This document shows, piece by piece, positions 1-7,160 of a DNA stretch of 8,176 nucleotides. Location of the stretch: assembly GCA_017461285.1 (NCBI GenBank), contig JAFTYS010000012.1, positions 1-8,176 on the forward strand, written 5' to 3'. A program made the position numbers and the translations under genes. The stretch comes from Bacteroidales bacterium (GTDB taxonomy: Bacteria; Bacteroidota; Bacteroidia; Bacteroidales; UBA932). A model generated the notes under the pieces. The model did no database searches, had not been told where the DNA came from, and saw only the letters and a program-made list of their open reading frames with translations. Every line of letters starts with the position of its first letter. Position 1 is the stretch's first letter.

Positions 1-27
1 CCGTTTACCTACAAATACCGCCGCCGG

Positions 28-59
28 TTGAGGTTGTATTGGTTTTTTGCGTATATTTA
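28..59 (+). promoter_or_regulatory. Weak promoter-like match before the GH31 gene
   Basis: TATATTTA at 52-59 matches five of the six fixed bases of the Bacteroidota -7 element TAnnTTTG, and TTG at 28-30 lies 21 bases upstream as a possible -33 element. Transcription would begin near 65, leaving a leader of under 20 bases before the ATG at 82. The match is imperfect and the region is A/T-rich, so this is only a candidate. Nothing else is recognisable in 1-81, and no end of an upstream gene can be assigned. Confidence 0.25.
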
Positions 60-81
60 GGCGATATAATTCTTTAATTCT

Positions 82-2598
82 ATGAAAACGAGATTCATAT
101 TTATTCTATTGGGACTTATGACCCTGAACCTTTCGGCCCAGACCAAAGGCAATGTGGCCTATCAGGACGATCAGGTCCGCTTTACTCTGGTGACGGACGG
201 AACCGTACGCCTTGAATGGCATCCGGAGGGCAGGTTCACAGATCTTCCTTCGTTTGTCGCTTCGGAAAGGGATTATCCTGAAGTGGCCTACAAGGTTCGC
301 AAGAGGGGAAAGAATGTCGAGGTGTCGACTTCGAAGATGACCATCACTTATAAAATGGGCACCGGCAAGCTCACTGCCGATAACCTGACCATCAAGGCTG
401 CCGACGGATTCTTCACATGGAAGCCGGGAATGAAGCAGAAGGAGAACCTCAAGGGCACATTCCGTACTCTTGACGGTCTGGACGGAGACCTTCAGACCCA
501 GTCTTGGGTAAGGGACATGAAGCAGGGAGAGACCCGTCAGTTCGAAGACGGTATCCTCGCAAAGGACGGATGGACCCTTATCGATGAGTCTGAGAACTTC
601 CTTTTTGACGATTCTGACTGGGCATGGGTCAAGGAGAGAGAAGCAGGCGAGTGCCAGGACTGGTATTTCATGGCATATGGCCACGACTATAAGGCTGCCC
701 TGAAGGATTTTACCGTATTCGCCGGCAAGATGCCTCTGCCTCCTCGCTTCACTTTCGGCTACTGGTGGTCACGCTACTGGGCATATACAGACAGGGAGCT
801 CCGTACCCTCGTGGACAAGTTCCATGCATATGACATACCTCTCGACGTGCTCGTGATCGATATGGACTGGCATTATACAGATCCGGGTCGCGGCGGCTGG
901 ACAGGCTGGACATGGAACAAGAGCATCTTCCCGAATCCTGAAAAGTTCATGGGTTATCTGAAGGACAACGGCCTGAAGGTGACAGTCAACCTCCACCCGG
1001 CAGAAGGCTTCGACCACTGGGAAGAATGCTACCCGGCCCTTTCAGAAAGCCTCGGACGTGATCCAGCGGACACATCGAGGATCGAGTGGATCAACTCCGA
1101 CAAGAAGTTCATGACCAACATGTTCGAACAGGTGATGCACCCTATGCAGAAGGAAGGAGTGGCTTTCTGGTGGCTTGACTGGCAGCAGCACATCTTTGAC
1201 ACTAAGATGGACAAGCTCAACAATACATGGTGGGTGAATTACTGCTACTTCACCGACATGGAGAGAAACGGCGACAAGCGTCCTCTTCTCTACCACCGTT
1301 GGGGCGGACTCGGAAACCACCGTTATCAGATAGGTTTCTCAGGTGATGCTACCATCACATGGAAGTCCCTCGAGTTCCAGCCATATTTCACGGCGACATC
1401 TTCAAATGTACTTTACGGCTACTGGAGCCATGACATCGGAGGCCATCTTGGCGATTCGATAGATCCTGAAATGTATGTGAGGTGGCTTCAGTACGGCGGA
1501 TTCAGCCCTGTGATGCGTACCCACAGCTCGAAGAACGGCGCCCTTAACAAGGAACCTTGGGTATTTGCCGTAGAGTACACCGACGTGATCCGCCAGACCG
1601 TACGCCAGCGTTACGAGATGGCTCCATACATATATACAATGGCACGCAAGGGTTATGACGAAGGAATCGCCCTTTGCCGTCCTATGTATTATGACTATCC
1701 GGAAAATCCTGAAGCATACAGCTTCCGCAGCCAGTATATGTTCGGTGACGACATGATCATCGCTCCGGTGACCACTCCTGCTGCCGACGGTTTCGCCGAA
1801 GTGGATGTATGGCTTCCTGAAGGCGACTGGTATGAGCTTCACACCGGTACGACCCTCAAGGGCGGTGCAGTCGTAAAGCGCCATTTCGCTCTTGACGAGT
1901 ACGGAATCTATGTGAAGGCAGGAGCTGTCCTTCCTTTCTATGGAGACGAAGTCGAGAACCTTAACGCCAATGACGAGGACGTTACCCTTACCGTATTCCC
2001 TGGTGGAAACGGCTCGTTCGTCATGTATGAGGACGCCGGAAACGACAAGAACTATGCTTCCGAATATGCGCTTACCGAACTTTCGAACACATGGGACGGA
2101 AATGTCCAGACCATCAGGATCGCCCCAAGAACAGGCTCATACGAAGGTATGCCTGCAGGGCGCTCGTTCAAGGTGAAGGTGCTTGCAAGTGCTGCTCCTG
2201 CTGAAGTCAAGGTCAACGGAGCGGCAGCATGCTACGAATATGAGGATTTCTCTTTCGTGGTCGAAGTTCCTGTGGATGACTGCGCAACAGAGAAGGTCAT
2301 CACCATTTCATATGCAGGCGAGGACGCTACGCTCGACGGCGGCATCATCGGCCTTTCACGCAGGATGGCACGCAGCATCGAGGCTCTCAAGTTCCGTACG
2401 GGAGCTGACCCTATCGATGACCTGGCGATGATGGGTACAATCTGCGAGGCGGCACAGTATTCTCCTGAAGATGCTCCGGCTCTTGAGGAGGCGTTCATGA
2501 AGAACTACAGGGCTCTTCCTGAAATCCTCTCAAGACAGCGCGGCATGAAGGAAGACGACATCCAGTGGTTCCTGAAGCATTGCGGATGGAACCTGTAG
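82..2598 (+). CDS. Secreted family GH31 alpha-glycosidase (glucosidase/xylosidase-like)
   Basis: An 838-residue retaining glycoside hydrolase that should remove alpha-linked sugars from oligosaccharides in the periplasm or at the cell surface. Residues 1-19 form a signal peptide ending LSA, with Q20 the likely mature start. A beta-sandwich-like N-terminal domain runs to about 215, then the catalytic barrel begins at GYWWSRYW (226-233). VIDMDWH (258-264) supplies the acidic pair of the -1 subsite. WWLDWQQ (363-369) carries the likely nucleophile D366. FSGD (419-422) carries the likely acid/base D422, with R406 and H481 placed like the substrate-binding Arg and His of other GH31 enzymes. Beta domains follow, including a DUF5110-like segment with YEDAG (649-653), then a helical tail from about 752. 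The nucleophile motif differs from the classical WIDMNE form, so the sugar specificity is uncertain. The start is fixed by the signal peptide; there is no clear Shine-Dalgarno. It converges on the SGNH-like gene with one base between stops. Confidence 0.95.
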   Translation: MKTRFIFILLGLMTLNLSAQTKGNVAYQDDQVRFTLVTDGTVRLEWHPEGRFTDLPSFVASERDYPEVAYKVRKRGKNVEVSTSKMTITYKMGTGKLTADNLTIKAADGFFTWKPGMKQKENLKGTFRTLDGLDGDLQTQSWVRDMKQGETRQFEDGILAKDGWTLIDESENFLFDDSDWAWVKEREAGECQDWYFMAYGHDYKAALKDFTVFAGKMPLPPRFTFGYWWSRYWAYTDRELRTLVDKFHAYDIPLDVLVIDMDWHYTDPGRGGWTGWTWNKSIFPNPEKFMGYLKDNGLKVTVNLHPAEGFDHWEECYPALSESLGRDPADTSRIEWINSDKKFMTNMFEQVMHPMQKEGVAFWWLDWQQHIFDTKMDKLNNTWWVNYCYFTDMERNGDKRPLLYHRWGGLGNHRYQIGFSGDATITWKSLEFQPYFTATSSNVLYGYWSHDIGGHLGDSIDPEMYVRWLQYGGFSPVMRTHSSKNGALNKEPWVFAVEYTDVIRQTVRQRYEMAPYIYTMARKGYDEGIALCRPMYYDYPENPEAYSFRSQYMFGDDMIIAPVTTPAADGFAEVDVWLPEGDWYELHTGTTLKGGAVVKRHFALDEYGIYVKAGAVLPFYGDEVENLNANDEDVTLTVFPGGNGSFVMYEDAGNDKNYASEYALTELSNTWDGNVQTIRIAPRTGSYEGMPAGRSFKVKVLASAAPAEVKVNGAAACYEYEDFSFVVEVPVDDCATEKVITISYAGEDATLDGGIIGLSRRMARSIEALKFRTGADPIDDLAMMGTICEAAQYSPEDAPALEEAFMKNYRALPEILSRQRGMKEDDIQWFLKHCGWNL

Positions 2599-2599
2599 C

Positions 2600-3988
2600 C
2601 TAACGGCCAAGCACGGTTCTTTCAGCAACGCTGCGAAGATATTCAGCCTTTTCAGGTTCAAGCCCGCAATCAGCCGGCTTGCCTGAGAAGGCTTTTCCTG
2701 TAATCAGGAGGTAGTTGACGCAGGCTTTCAGATAAGTTCCGTAATGGGACTGATGCTTGTTGTCAGTGTCGAAAAGCCTGATGCTCCTGTTCTCATTGTA
2801 GACGGTCTCAAAGGCGTTGCCGATCGGCGACACAGCGGCCCCGTTAACACGGGCCATGGCTGTCGCCCCTTCTTCAAGAAGCCTGGTGAATGTCGCGAAA
2901 TCATTGAATCCGCCGAATCGCTGCGACGGGTATGCCCATGTCTGTTCCATTACGAGCCTGCAGTCCGGCGAGCCGGCGAGGACGATGTCCGACATGGTCT
3001 TGTAGTCTTCAAGTACATTTGCATGGCTGGCTGGGTCCGCCGCATATCTTGCCGGGGTCTGGCTCTGGTCCTGGAGGAAGACGATGTCATAGCCACCGTC
3101 CTTGGCAAACTTGTTCGTAAGTATCCTGCGGGTGTGCTGGCCGAGGGTCTGGCCTCCCTTGAGGGCGGCCTTGATGTTGAAGTAATGGCCCTGGCTCCAG
3201 GCAATCTCCTTGAGCATCGAAGGGGCGTTGGAGTAGTATGTGAAGGAGTTGCCGATGCAGAGGATGTCTGTCGTGTCTGCCGGAACTGCTGTGCCGTAAT
3301 TCTGGATGTATGCGCCGGTGAATCCGTATGATACGAATCCGGTTGCTCCGTCTTCTGCATGCGGATCCTGTGGCTCTCCGCTGCATGTGAAGTCTCCTAC
3401 AGCCCTGAATCTGATCTTGAGGTCCTCGTTTCTGACGGCCTTCGACAGCGGGATGGTCTGGAACACGCTTGAATATTCGTGCGGCTCGCCTTCACCGATG
3501 CCCGAGCACATGAACGAGTACTTCAGCTCCGGATTCTCAGGGACGTCAAGCAGATCGCCCGCAACGCTCTTCCATTCGCCGTTTTCCATATATTCTATAA
3601 TAAAGTATTTTGGAGAAGCCGGATTGCTGACTATGGAAGCGTCGATCTCCACATGGCTTCCCTTTTCCAGATCGACCGACGGCACCGTAAAGAGAATGTA
3701 GTCGTCTTCGGTCAGGGTGCTTACGAACGGCGCCCCGTTTCTGTCGGTATATGTGAAGTCGTTTCCACCATTCTTCCTGACGGCTTCGATCCTGGCGGAC
3801 GAGCCGCTCATGGCTCCGGCGAAATGCCCGTCTCCTGTCCAGCCGTCTGCATATAGGATAGTGTTCCGTTCTGTGAAAATCCATCTGGCAGGAAAACCCG
3901 AAACTCCGTCGGATGGGGTGTGACACTGTGAGAGCGTGCAGATGATGCATAGCGCGTAAACCGCTGTCTTGAAGAAAGATGTATTCAT
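2600..3988 (-). CDS. Exported DUF4886/SGNH-hydrolase-like protein, putative carbohydrate esterase
   Basis: A 462-residue exported protein whose C-terminal half resembles DUF4886, an SGNH-hydrolase-like family. Its IGNSFTYY segment matches block I with candidate nucleophile S248, LQDQS (305-309) is the typical central motif, and DNKH (409-412) fits the DxxH block V, giving D409 and H412; H415 follows. Residues about 30-238 form a beta-rich domain that could bind carbohydrate; I do not recognise it. The start chosen at 3988 places a signal peptide at the N terminus, with C22 in LSQC as a possible but imperfect lipobox (Gln before Cys). The frame stays open to an ATG at 4066, but that would bury the signal peptide behind 26 polar residues and overlap the promoter at 4005-4036. 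An esterase or deacetylase acting on the PUL glycan is inference; many DUF4886 proteins have no known substrate. It is divergent from susC and convergent with the GH31 gene. I see no convincing promoter of its own. Confidence 0.85.
   Translation of the reverse strand: MNTSFFKTAVYALCIICTLSQCHTPSDGVSGFPARWIFTERNTILYADGWTGDGHFAGAMSGSSARIEAVRKNGGNDFTYTDRNGAPFVSTLTEDDYILFTVPSVDLEKGSHVEIDASIVSNPASPKYFIIEYMENGEWKSVAGDLLDVPENPELKYSFMCSGIGEGEPHEYSSVFQTIPLSKAVRNEDLKIRFRAVGDFTCSGEPQDPHAEDGATGFVSYGFTGAYIQNYGTAVPADTTDILCIGNSFTYYSNAPSMLKEIAWSQGHYFNIKAALKGGQTLGQHTRRILTNKFAKDGGYDIVFLQDQSQTPARYAADPASHANVLEDYKTMSDIVLAGSPDCRLVMEQTWAYPSQRFGGFNDFATFTRLLEEGATAMARVNGAAVSPIGNAFETVYNENRSIRLFDTDNKHQSHYGTYLKACVNYLLITGKAFSGKPADCGLEPEKAEYLRSVAERTVLGR
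2645..2696 (+). terminator. Rho-independent terminator-like hairpin for the GH31 transcript, inside the opposing gene
   Basis: Arms 2645-2664 and 2676-2693 pair over 18 positions (17 Watson-Crick, one G-U at 2651/2687), with a two-base bulge at 2657-2658 and an 11-base loop. TTTT at 2693-2696 closes and follows the stem on the + strand. It starts 46 bases after the GH31 stop, a normal place for an intrinsic terminator, but lies wholly within codons near the 3' end of the convergent SGNH-like gene. There is no A-run on the left flank, so efficient termination of the minus-strand transcript is not expected. The T-tract is short, so efficiency is uncertain. Confidence 0.6.
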
Positions 3989-4004
3989 AGTTCTCTGGAA
4001 ATTT

Positions 4005-4036
4005 TTTGACAAGTTATGCAAATTCTGATACATTTG
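4005..4036 (+). promoter_or_regulatory. Consensus Bacteroidota promoter directed at susC
   Basis: TTTG at 4005-4008 and TACATTTG at 4029-4036 are separated by 20 bases and match the -33 TTTG and -7 TAnnTTTG elements at all fixed positions. Transcription would start near 4040-4044, giving a susC leader of about 130 bases. The -33 element lies only 17 bases beyond the divergent gene's start codon, so the two transcription units share this DNA. The match suggests the primary sigma factor, and an ECF-controlled system would be expected to show an STN domain in its SusC, which is absent here. Confidence 0.55.
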
Positions 4037-4054
4037 CAACGGGGGCTGATGCTG

Positions 4055-4083
4055 TGTTCCATTCACACCCGAATTTGTTCCAT
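4055..4083 (+). repeat. Direct repeat TGTTCCAT, 21-base period
   Basis: TGTTCCAT occurs at 4055-4062 and 4076-4083, start to start 21 bases, about two helical turns, so both copies would face the same side of DNA. Aligned with flanks, 11 of 14 positions agree. Such spacing suits a dimeric regulator. The pair lies in the leader if transcription starts near 4042, or about 60-90 bases upstream if it starts after TAACTTTA at 4132-4139. An 8-base repeat in a region this size could also be chance. Confidence 0.35.
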
Positions 4084-4122
4084 CCGCCTACAAAAGAACG
4101 CATTTTACATAACAGTTGCTTG

Positions 4123-4173
4123 TGTAATCCATAACTTTAACGAAAACACACTAAACTAATCAATGTAATCCAT
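4123..4173 (+). repeat. Direct repeat TGTAATCCAT, second copy overlapping the susC start codon
   Basis: TGTAATCCAT is present exactly at 4123-4132 and 4164-4173. The second copy includes the first two bases of the susC ATG. Both share the TGT and TCCAT parts of the TGTTCCAT repeat further upstream. An exact 10-base repeat is unlikely by chance in 183 bases. It could be a protein or small-RNA binding site acting at translation initiation, or a relic of a local duplication; the sequence does not say which. Confidence 0.35.
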
Positions 4174-7132
4174 GAAAAAATCAGTGTTCTTGATTGGTAT
4201 CATCTTTATTCTGACAAGCATGATACCTAATTTCACATTCGCTCAGAGCGGATATGAGGTAAAAGGATTCGTTTACGATCAGCTTGGACCTGTCATTGGA
4301 GCGACTGTTCTTGAAAAAGGCACGACAACAGGTACCGCTACAGGAGTTGACGGAGACTATGTCCTTTATGTCTCAGGCCCGACAGCAACGGTAGAATTCA
4401 GCTGCATCGGCTACAAGACCGTGACATTTGTGGCAAATGCAGTTCCATCGAAACTCACTCTCGAGGAAGATTCTGAAATGCTCGAAGAGACAGTCGTTGT
4501 CGGCTACGGTTCTCTCAGCAAAAAAGAAGTTTCATCATCTGTTGTAAGCGTAAAGGCTGAAGACTTCAACAAGGCGGCGTCAGGCGACCCTATGCAGCTT
4601 CTCGTCGGAAAGGTGGCAGGTCTCAACATCGACATGTCAGCAGACGGTAACAGCACAAGCTTCCAGCTTCGTGGCGCTACTTCCATCAACGGAAGCAACT
4701 CTCCTCTCATCGTTATCGACGGTGTCGCAGGTGCTTCACTCAGTGATGTCTCAACTCAGGATATCGAGTCGATCTCAGTCCTCAAGGACGGTGCATCTGC
4801 AGCAATCTACGGTACCCGCGGTGCGAACGGTGTGGTTCTCGTGACTACACGCAGGGGTTCCGGTGAGGCAGGCAAGCTGAGAGTCACTTACGATTCTTAC
4901 TATGCAGTCCAGCTTCTCCACAAGATGCCGGATGTGTATAACCTCGAGGAGTGGCTTGAGCTCAACAAGACCCGCGGCAAGGCAGACTACGGCGGACGTA
5001 TCGACAAGGCATACTGGAACGCCCTTCGCAACGACAAGCCTACCTATGACCTCAACCAGTACATCTCTCTTGCAGGTTCTACTTCAAAGAGCAACTACAA
5101 CCTCTCGTTCAACTACACCGACAGGAACCAGCTCTACAAGAACAACGACAGGCAGACCTACAACGTAAGGTTCGTCCTGAGCCAGAAGATGCTCAACGAC
5201 ATCATCGAGACTACTACCAACGCCCAGCTCCGCGCTTATGTAAGCCACGGTAACGGCGGCAGCCTTACAGGTACTGTCTTCATGAACCCTACCCAGCCGG
5301 TTTACGATGCCACTACTCCTACAGGATACTACTGGCCGACCAGCTCAACAGGCGCTACAAACCCTGTAGAGAACAACCAGGTTCCTACAAACCAGAGCCA
5401 CAGTACTACAATCAACATCCAGCAGGATGTGAAGGCTACGCTCATCAAGAATGACAATCATCTCCTGACTGTCAATGCAAATGCAGCGTTCGGCTACTAT
5501 TCTACATACGGCCACAGCTACACCCCATCTACAATGCAGACATGCCAGATGTGGAACAACTACGCCGGTTCAGCAAGCCTCGACAGCAGCAACAGCCTTA
5601 CTACAAACTTCGAGGCGATGGTAAACTATAACCTCGCTATCGACAACCACTCTCTCAAGGCAGTCGGAGGTTATTCATACCGCCAGTACATGGGCGAGAG
5701 CATGAACATGACCAACAGAAACTTCCAGTATGACCAGTTCCTGTGGTACAACATCGGTTCAGGTACATACCTCGACGAAGGTCTCGCAAGCATGGGTTCA
5801 GGCAAGTCGTTCAACAAGCTCGCCGGTGTATTCGGCCGTGTGACCTACTCATGGAACGATCTCCTCACCTTCACAGCTTCAGCACGTTACGAGGGTAGCT
5901 CTAAGTTCGGTAAGGACAAGAAGTACGGTTTCTTCCCTTCAGCATCAGCAGCATGGACAATCTCCAACATGGGATTCATGGAAGGTACAAAGGGATGGCT
6001 CGACGAACTCCGTGTACGTGCTTCTTACGGTGTGACCGGACGTGAGGCAGCAAGCGACTATGCTTCACTCTCTACTTATAACTCAAAGGGAAGTAACTAT
6101 TATATGGACGGCCAGTGGGTGCCAGGATACGGTATCTCACGTAACCCTAACCCGAACCTCGGATGGGAGACAGCTGTAGTATATAACTATGGTATCGACT
6201 TTGAAGTCCTCGGACGCAAGCTCACCGGTAGCATCGAGTACTTCGACCGTCGTTCAAATGACCTCCTTTATACATATACAGCACCTCAGCCTCCATATGT
6301 ATTCAGCTCTATCCAGCTCAACCTCGGTTCAACAAAGAACACCGGTATGGAGCTCGCACTCAACTACAACACACGTCTTGCAAAGAACTGGAGCCTCTTC
6401 GTCGGCGGTACTTATTCATACAGCACTGCAATCCTCGACAGCATCGGAAACGACGTATACTCAGCTAACTTCGTAGACCTTTACAGCACAGGCGGTCTCG
6501 GTTCAAGCGACTACTTCTTCCGTCTCTATGAAGGAACACAGATCGGTAGCCTCCGCGGTTTCAAGTATGCAGGCTATACTGAGGACGGACAGCTCCTCCA
6601 CGAGACAGCTGACGGCGGTACAGCAACAAAGACTGGTGTTCAGGACAGCGACAAGCAGGTTATCGGTAACACTCTTCCTGAGCATGCGTTCTCTCTCAAT
6701 GTGACTCTCAAATACAAGAACTGGGATCTCACAATCAACGGCCGTGGTCTCGCAGGACACCAGATCTGGAACTCACAGCTTCAGAGCTTCGGCTATCCGG
6801 GCGTAGCTGCTGAGAACCTTCTCAAGAGCGCATACGAGAAGTATCCTCACCTTACAGCCGACAACAACTACCTCAACTCATTCTTCCTTGAGGATGGTGA
6901 CTGGTTCAAGATCGAGAAGGTATCTGTAGGAAGGAACTTCAACTTCAAGAGCAACAAGGCAGGTCTCGAGAACATCTACGTTTACCTCGCAGCAACCAAC
7001 CTCCTTACTCTTACCAAGTTCTCAGGTGTTGATCCTTCAACCGTATCATCAATCGGCCTTACCCCTGGTATCGCAGGTTCGACATCACTCTATACCACCA
7101 AGGTTACTCTTGGAATTTCAGCAAAGTTCTAA
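4172..7132 (+). CDS. susC-like: SusC/RagA-family TonB-linked outer-membrane glycan transporter
   Basis: A complete 986-residue TonB-dependent porin that should import oligosaccharides across the outer membrane together with the SusD-like lipoprotein encoded next. A signal peptide covers about residues 1-25 (ending FAQ). A carboxypeptidase-regulatory-like beta domain spans about 28-100, from VKGFVYD to the GYKTVTF segment. TVVVGYG (107-113) is the usual Ton-box and plug-start region of SusC proteins. The plug ends in GTRGANGVVLVTT, which begins at 214 and is the family hallmark. The rest is beta-barrel strands ending in a terminal Phe (ISAKF), typical for outer-membrane insertion. No N-terminal STN domain is present, which argues against control through an ECF sigma/anti-sigma pair. 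Length is at the short end for the family. It sits 28 bases before the SusD-like gene, so the two are surely cotranscribed. The substrate cannot be read from sequence. Confidence 0.97.
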   Translation: MKKSVFLIGIIFILTSMIPNFTFAQSGYEVKGFVYDQLGPVIGATVLEKGTTTGTATGVDGDYVLYVSGPTATVEFSCIGYKTVTFVANAVPSKLTLEEDSEMLEETVVVGYGSLSKKEVSSSVVSVKAEDFNKAASGDPMQLLVGKVAGLNIDMSADGNSTSFQLRGATSINGSNSPLIVIDGVAGASLSDVSTQDIESISVLKDGASAAIYGTRGANGVVLVTTRRGSGEAGKLRVTYDSYYAVQLLHKMPDVYNLEEWLELNKTRGKADYGGRIDKAYWNALRNDKPTYDLNQYISLAGSTSKSNYNLSFNYTDRNQLYKNNDRQTYNVRFVLSQKMLNDIIETTTNAQLRAYVSHGNGGSLTGTVFMNPTQPVYDATTPTGYYWPTSSTGATNPVENNQVPTNQSHSTTINIQQDVKATLIKNDNHLLTVNANAAFGYYSTYGHSYTPSTMQTCQMWNNYAGSASLDSSNSLTTNFEAMVNYNLAIDNHSLKAVGGYSYRQYMGESMNMTNRNFQYDQFLWYNIGSGTYLDEGLASMGSGKSFNKLAGVFGRVTYSWNDLLTFTASARYEGSSKFGKDKKYGFFPSASAAWTISNMGFMEGTKGWLDELRVRASYGVTGREAASDYASLSTYNSKGSNYYMDGQWVPGYGISRNPNPNLGWETAVVYNYGIDFEVLGRKLTGSIEYFDRRSNDLLYTYTAPQPPYVFSSIQLNLGSTKNTGMELALNYNTRLAKNWSLFVGGTYSYSTAILDSIGNDVYSANFVDLYSTGGLGSSDYFFRLYEGTQIGSLRGFKYAGYTEDGQLLHETADGGTATKTGVQDSDKQVIGNTLPEHAFSLNVTLKYKNWDLTINGRGLAGHQIWNSQLQSFGYPGVAAENLLKSAYEKYPHLTADNNYLNSFFLEDGDWFKIEKVSVGRNFNFKSNKAGLENIYVYLAATNLLTLTKFSGVDPSTVSSIGLTPGIAGSTSLYTTKVTLGISAKF

Positions 7133-7160
7133 TCTCAACGTGTAAAAGGAAAACATCAAT

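Larger units (their letters stand above)
3989..4171. promoter_or_regulatory. Divergent intergenic control region between the SGNH-like gene and susC
   Basis: These 183 bases separate two divergent start codons and must hold the signals for both genes. The + strand has a good consensus promoter (4005-4036), a TGTTCCAT pair 21 bases apart, and a TGTAATCCAT pair 41 bases apart. TAACTTTA at 4132-4139 is a second, poorer -7-like element with no -33 partner at normal spacing. For the minus strand, TTCTTTTG (complement of 4091-4098) is the nearest -7-like match and also lacks a partner. No short reading frame in it looks coding. Confidence 0.6.

Noticed and set aside
17..28. Small hairpin ACCG/CGGT near the window start
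   Set aside because: The stem is only four pairs and the T-run is 13 bases away, so it is not credible as the terminator of an upstream gene.
106..684. Long open frame on the minus strand opposite the start of the GH31 gene
   Set aside because: It lies wholly opposite a well-supported gene, shows no recognisable motif, and reads as a shadow of the GH31 codons. The same holds for the other antisense frames at 769-1320, 1402-1884 and 2232-2498.
2481..2535. Interrupted inverted repeat TCTTGAGGA / TCCTCTCAAGA as a possible minus-strand terminator
   Set aside because: The loop is about 35 bases, the stem is bulged, and no T-run follows on the minus strand; it is ordinary GH31 coding sequence.
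2744..3331. Open frame of 195 codons on the + strand opposite the SGNH-like gene
   Set aside because: The minus-strand frame carries the IGNSF, LQDQS and DNKH motifs and a signal peptide. The + strand frame has no family features and no promoter, so it is treated as a shadow.
3989..4066. Upstream ATG at 4066 extending the SGNH-like protein by 26 residues
   Set aside because: The extension is polar and would push the signal peptide inside the protein; it also overlaps the susC promoter. The ATG at 3988 begins a normal signal peptide.
4053..4067. Short palindrome TGTG/CACA around the first TGTTCCAT copy
   Set aside because: Four pairs with a seven-base loop are too weak to call a structure or operator.
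2582..4087. Eleven-base inverted match GCGGATGGAAC (2582-2592) and GTTCCATCCGC (4077-4087)
   Set aside because: Several matches of this length are expected by chance in a window of this size, and the first copy is explained as codons of the GH31 C terminus.
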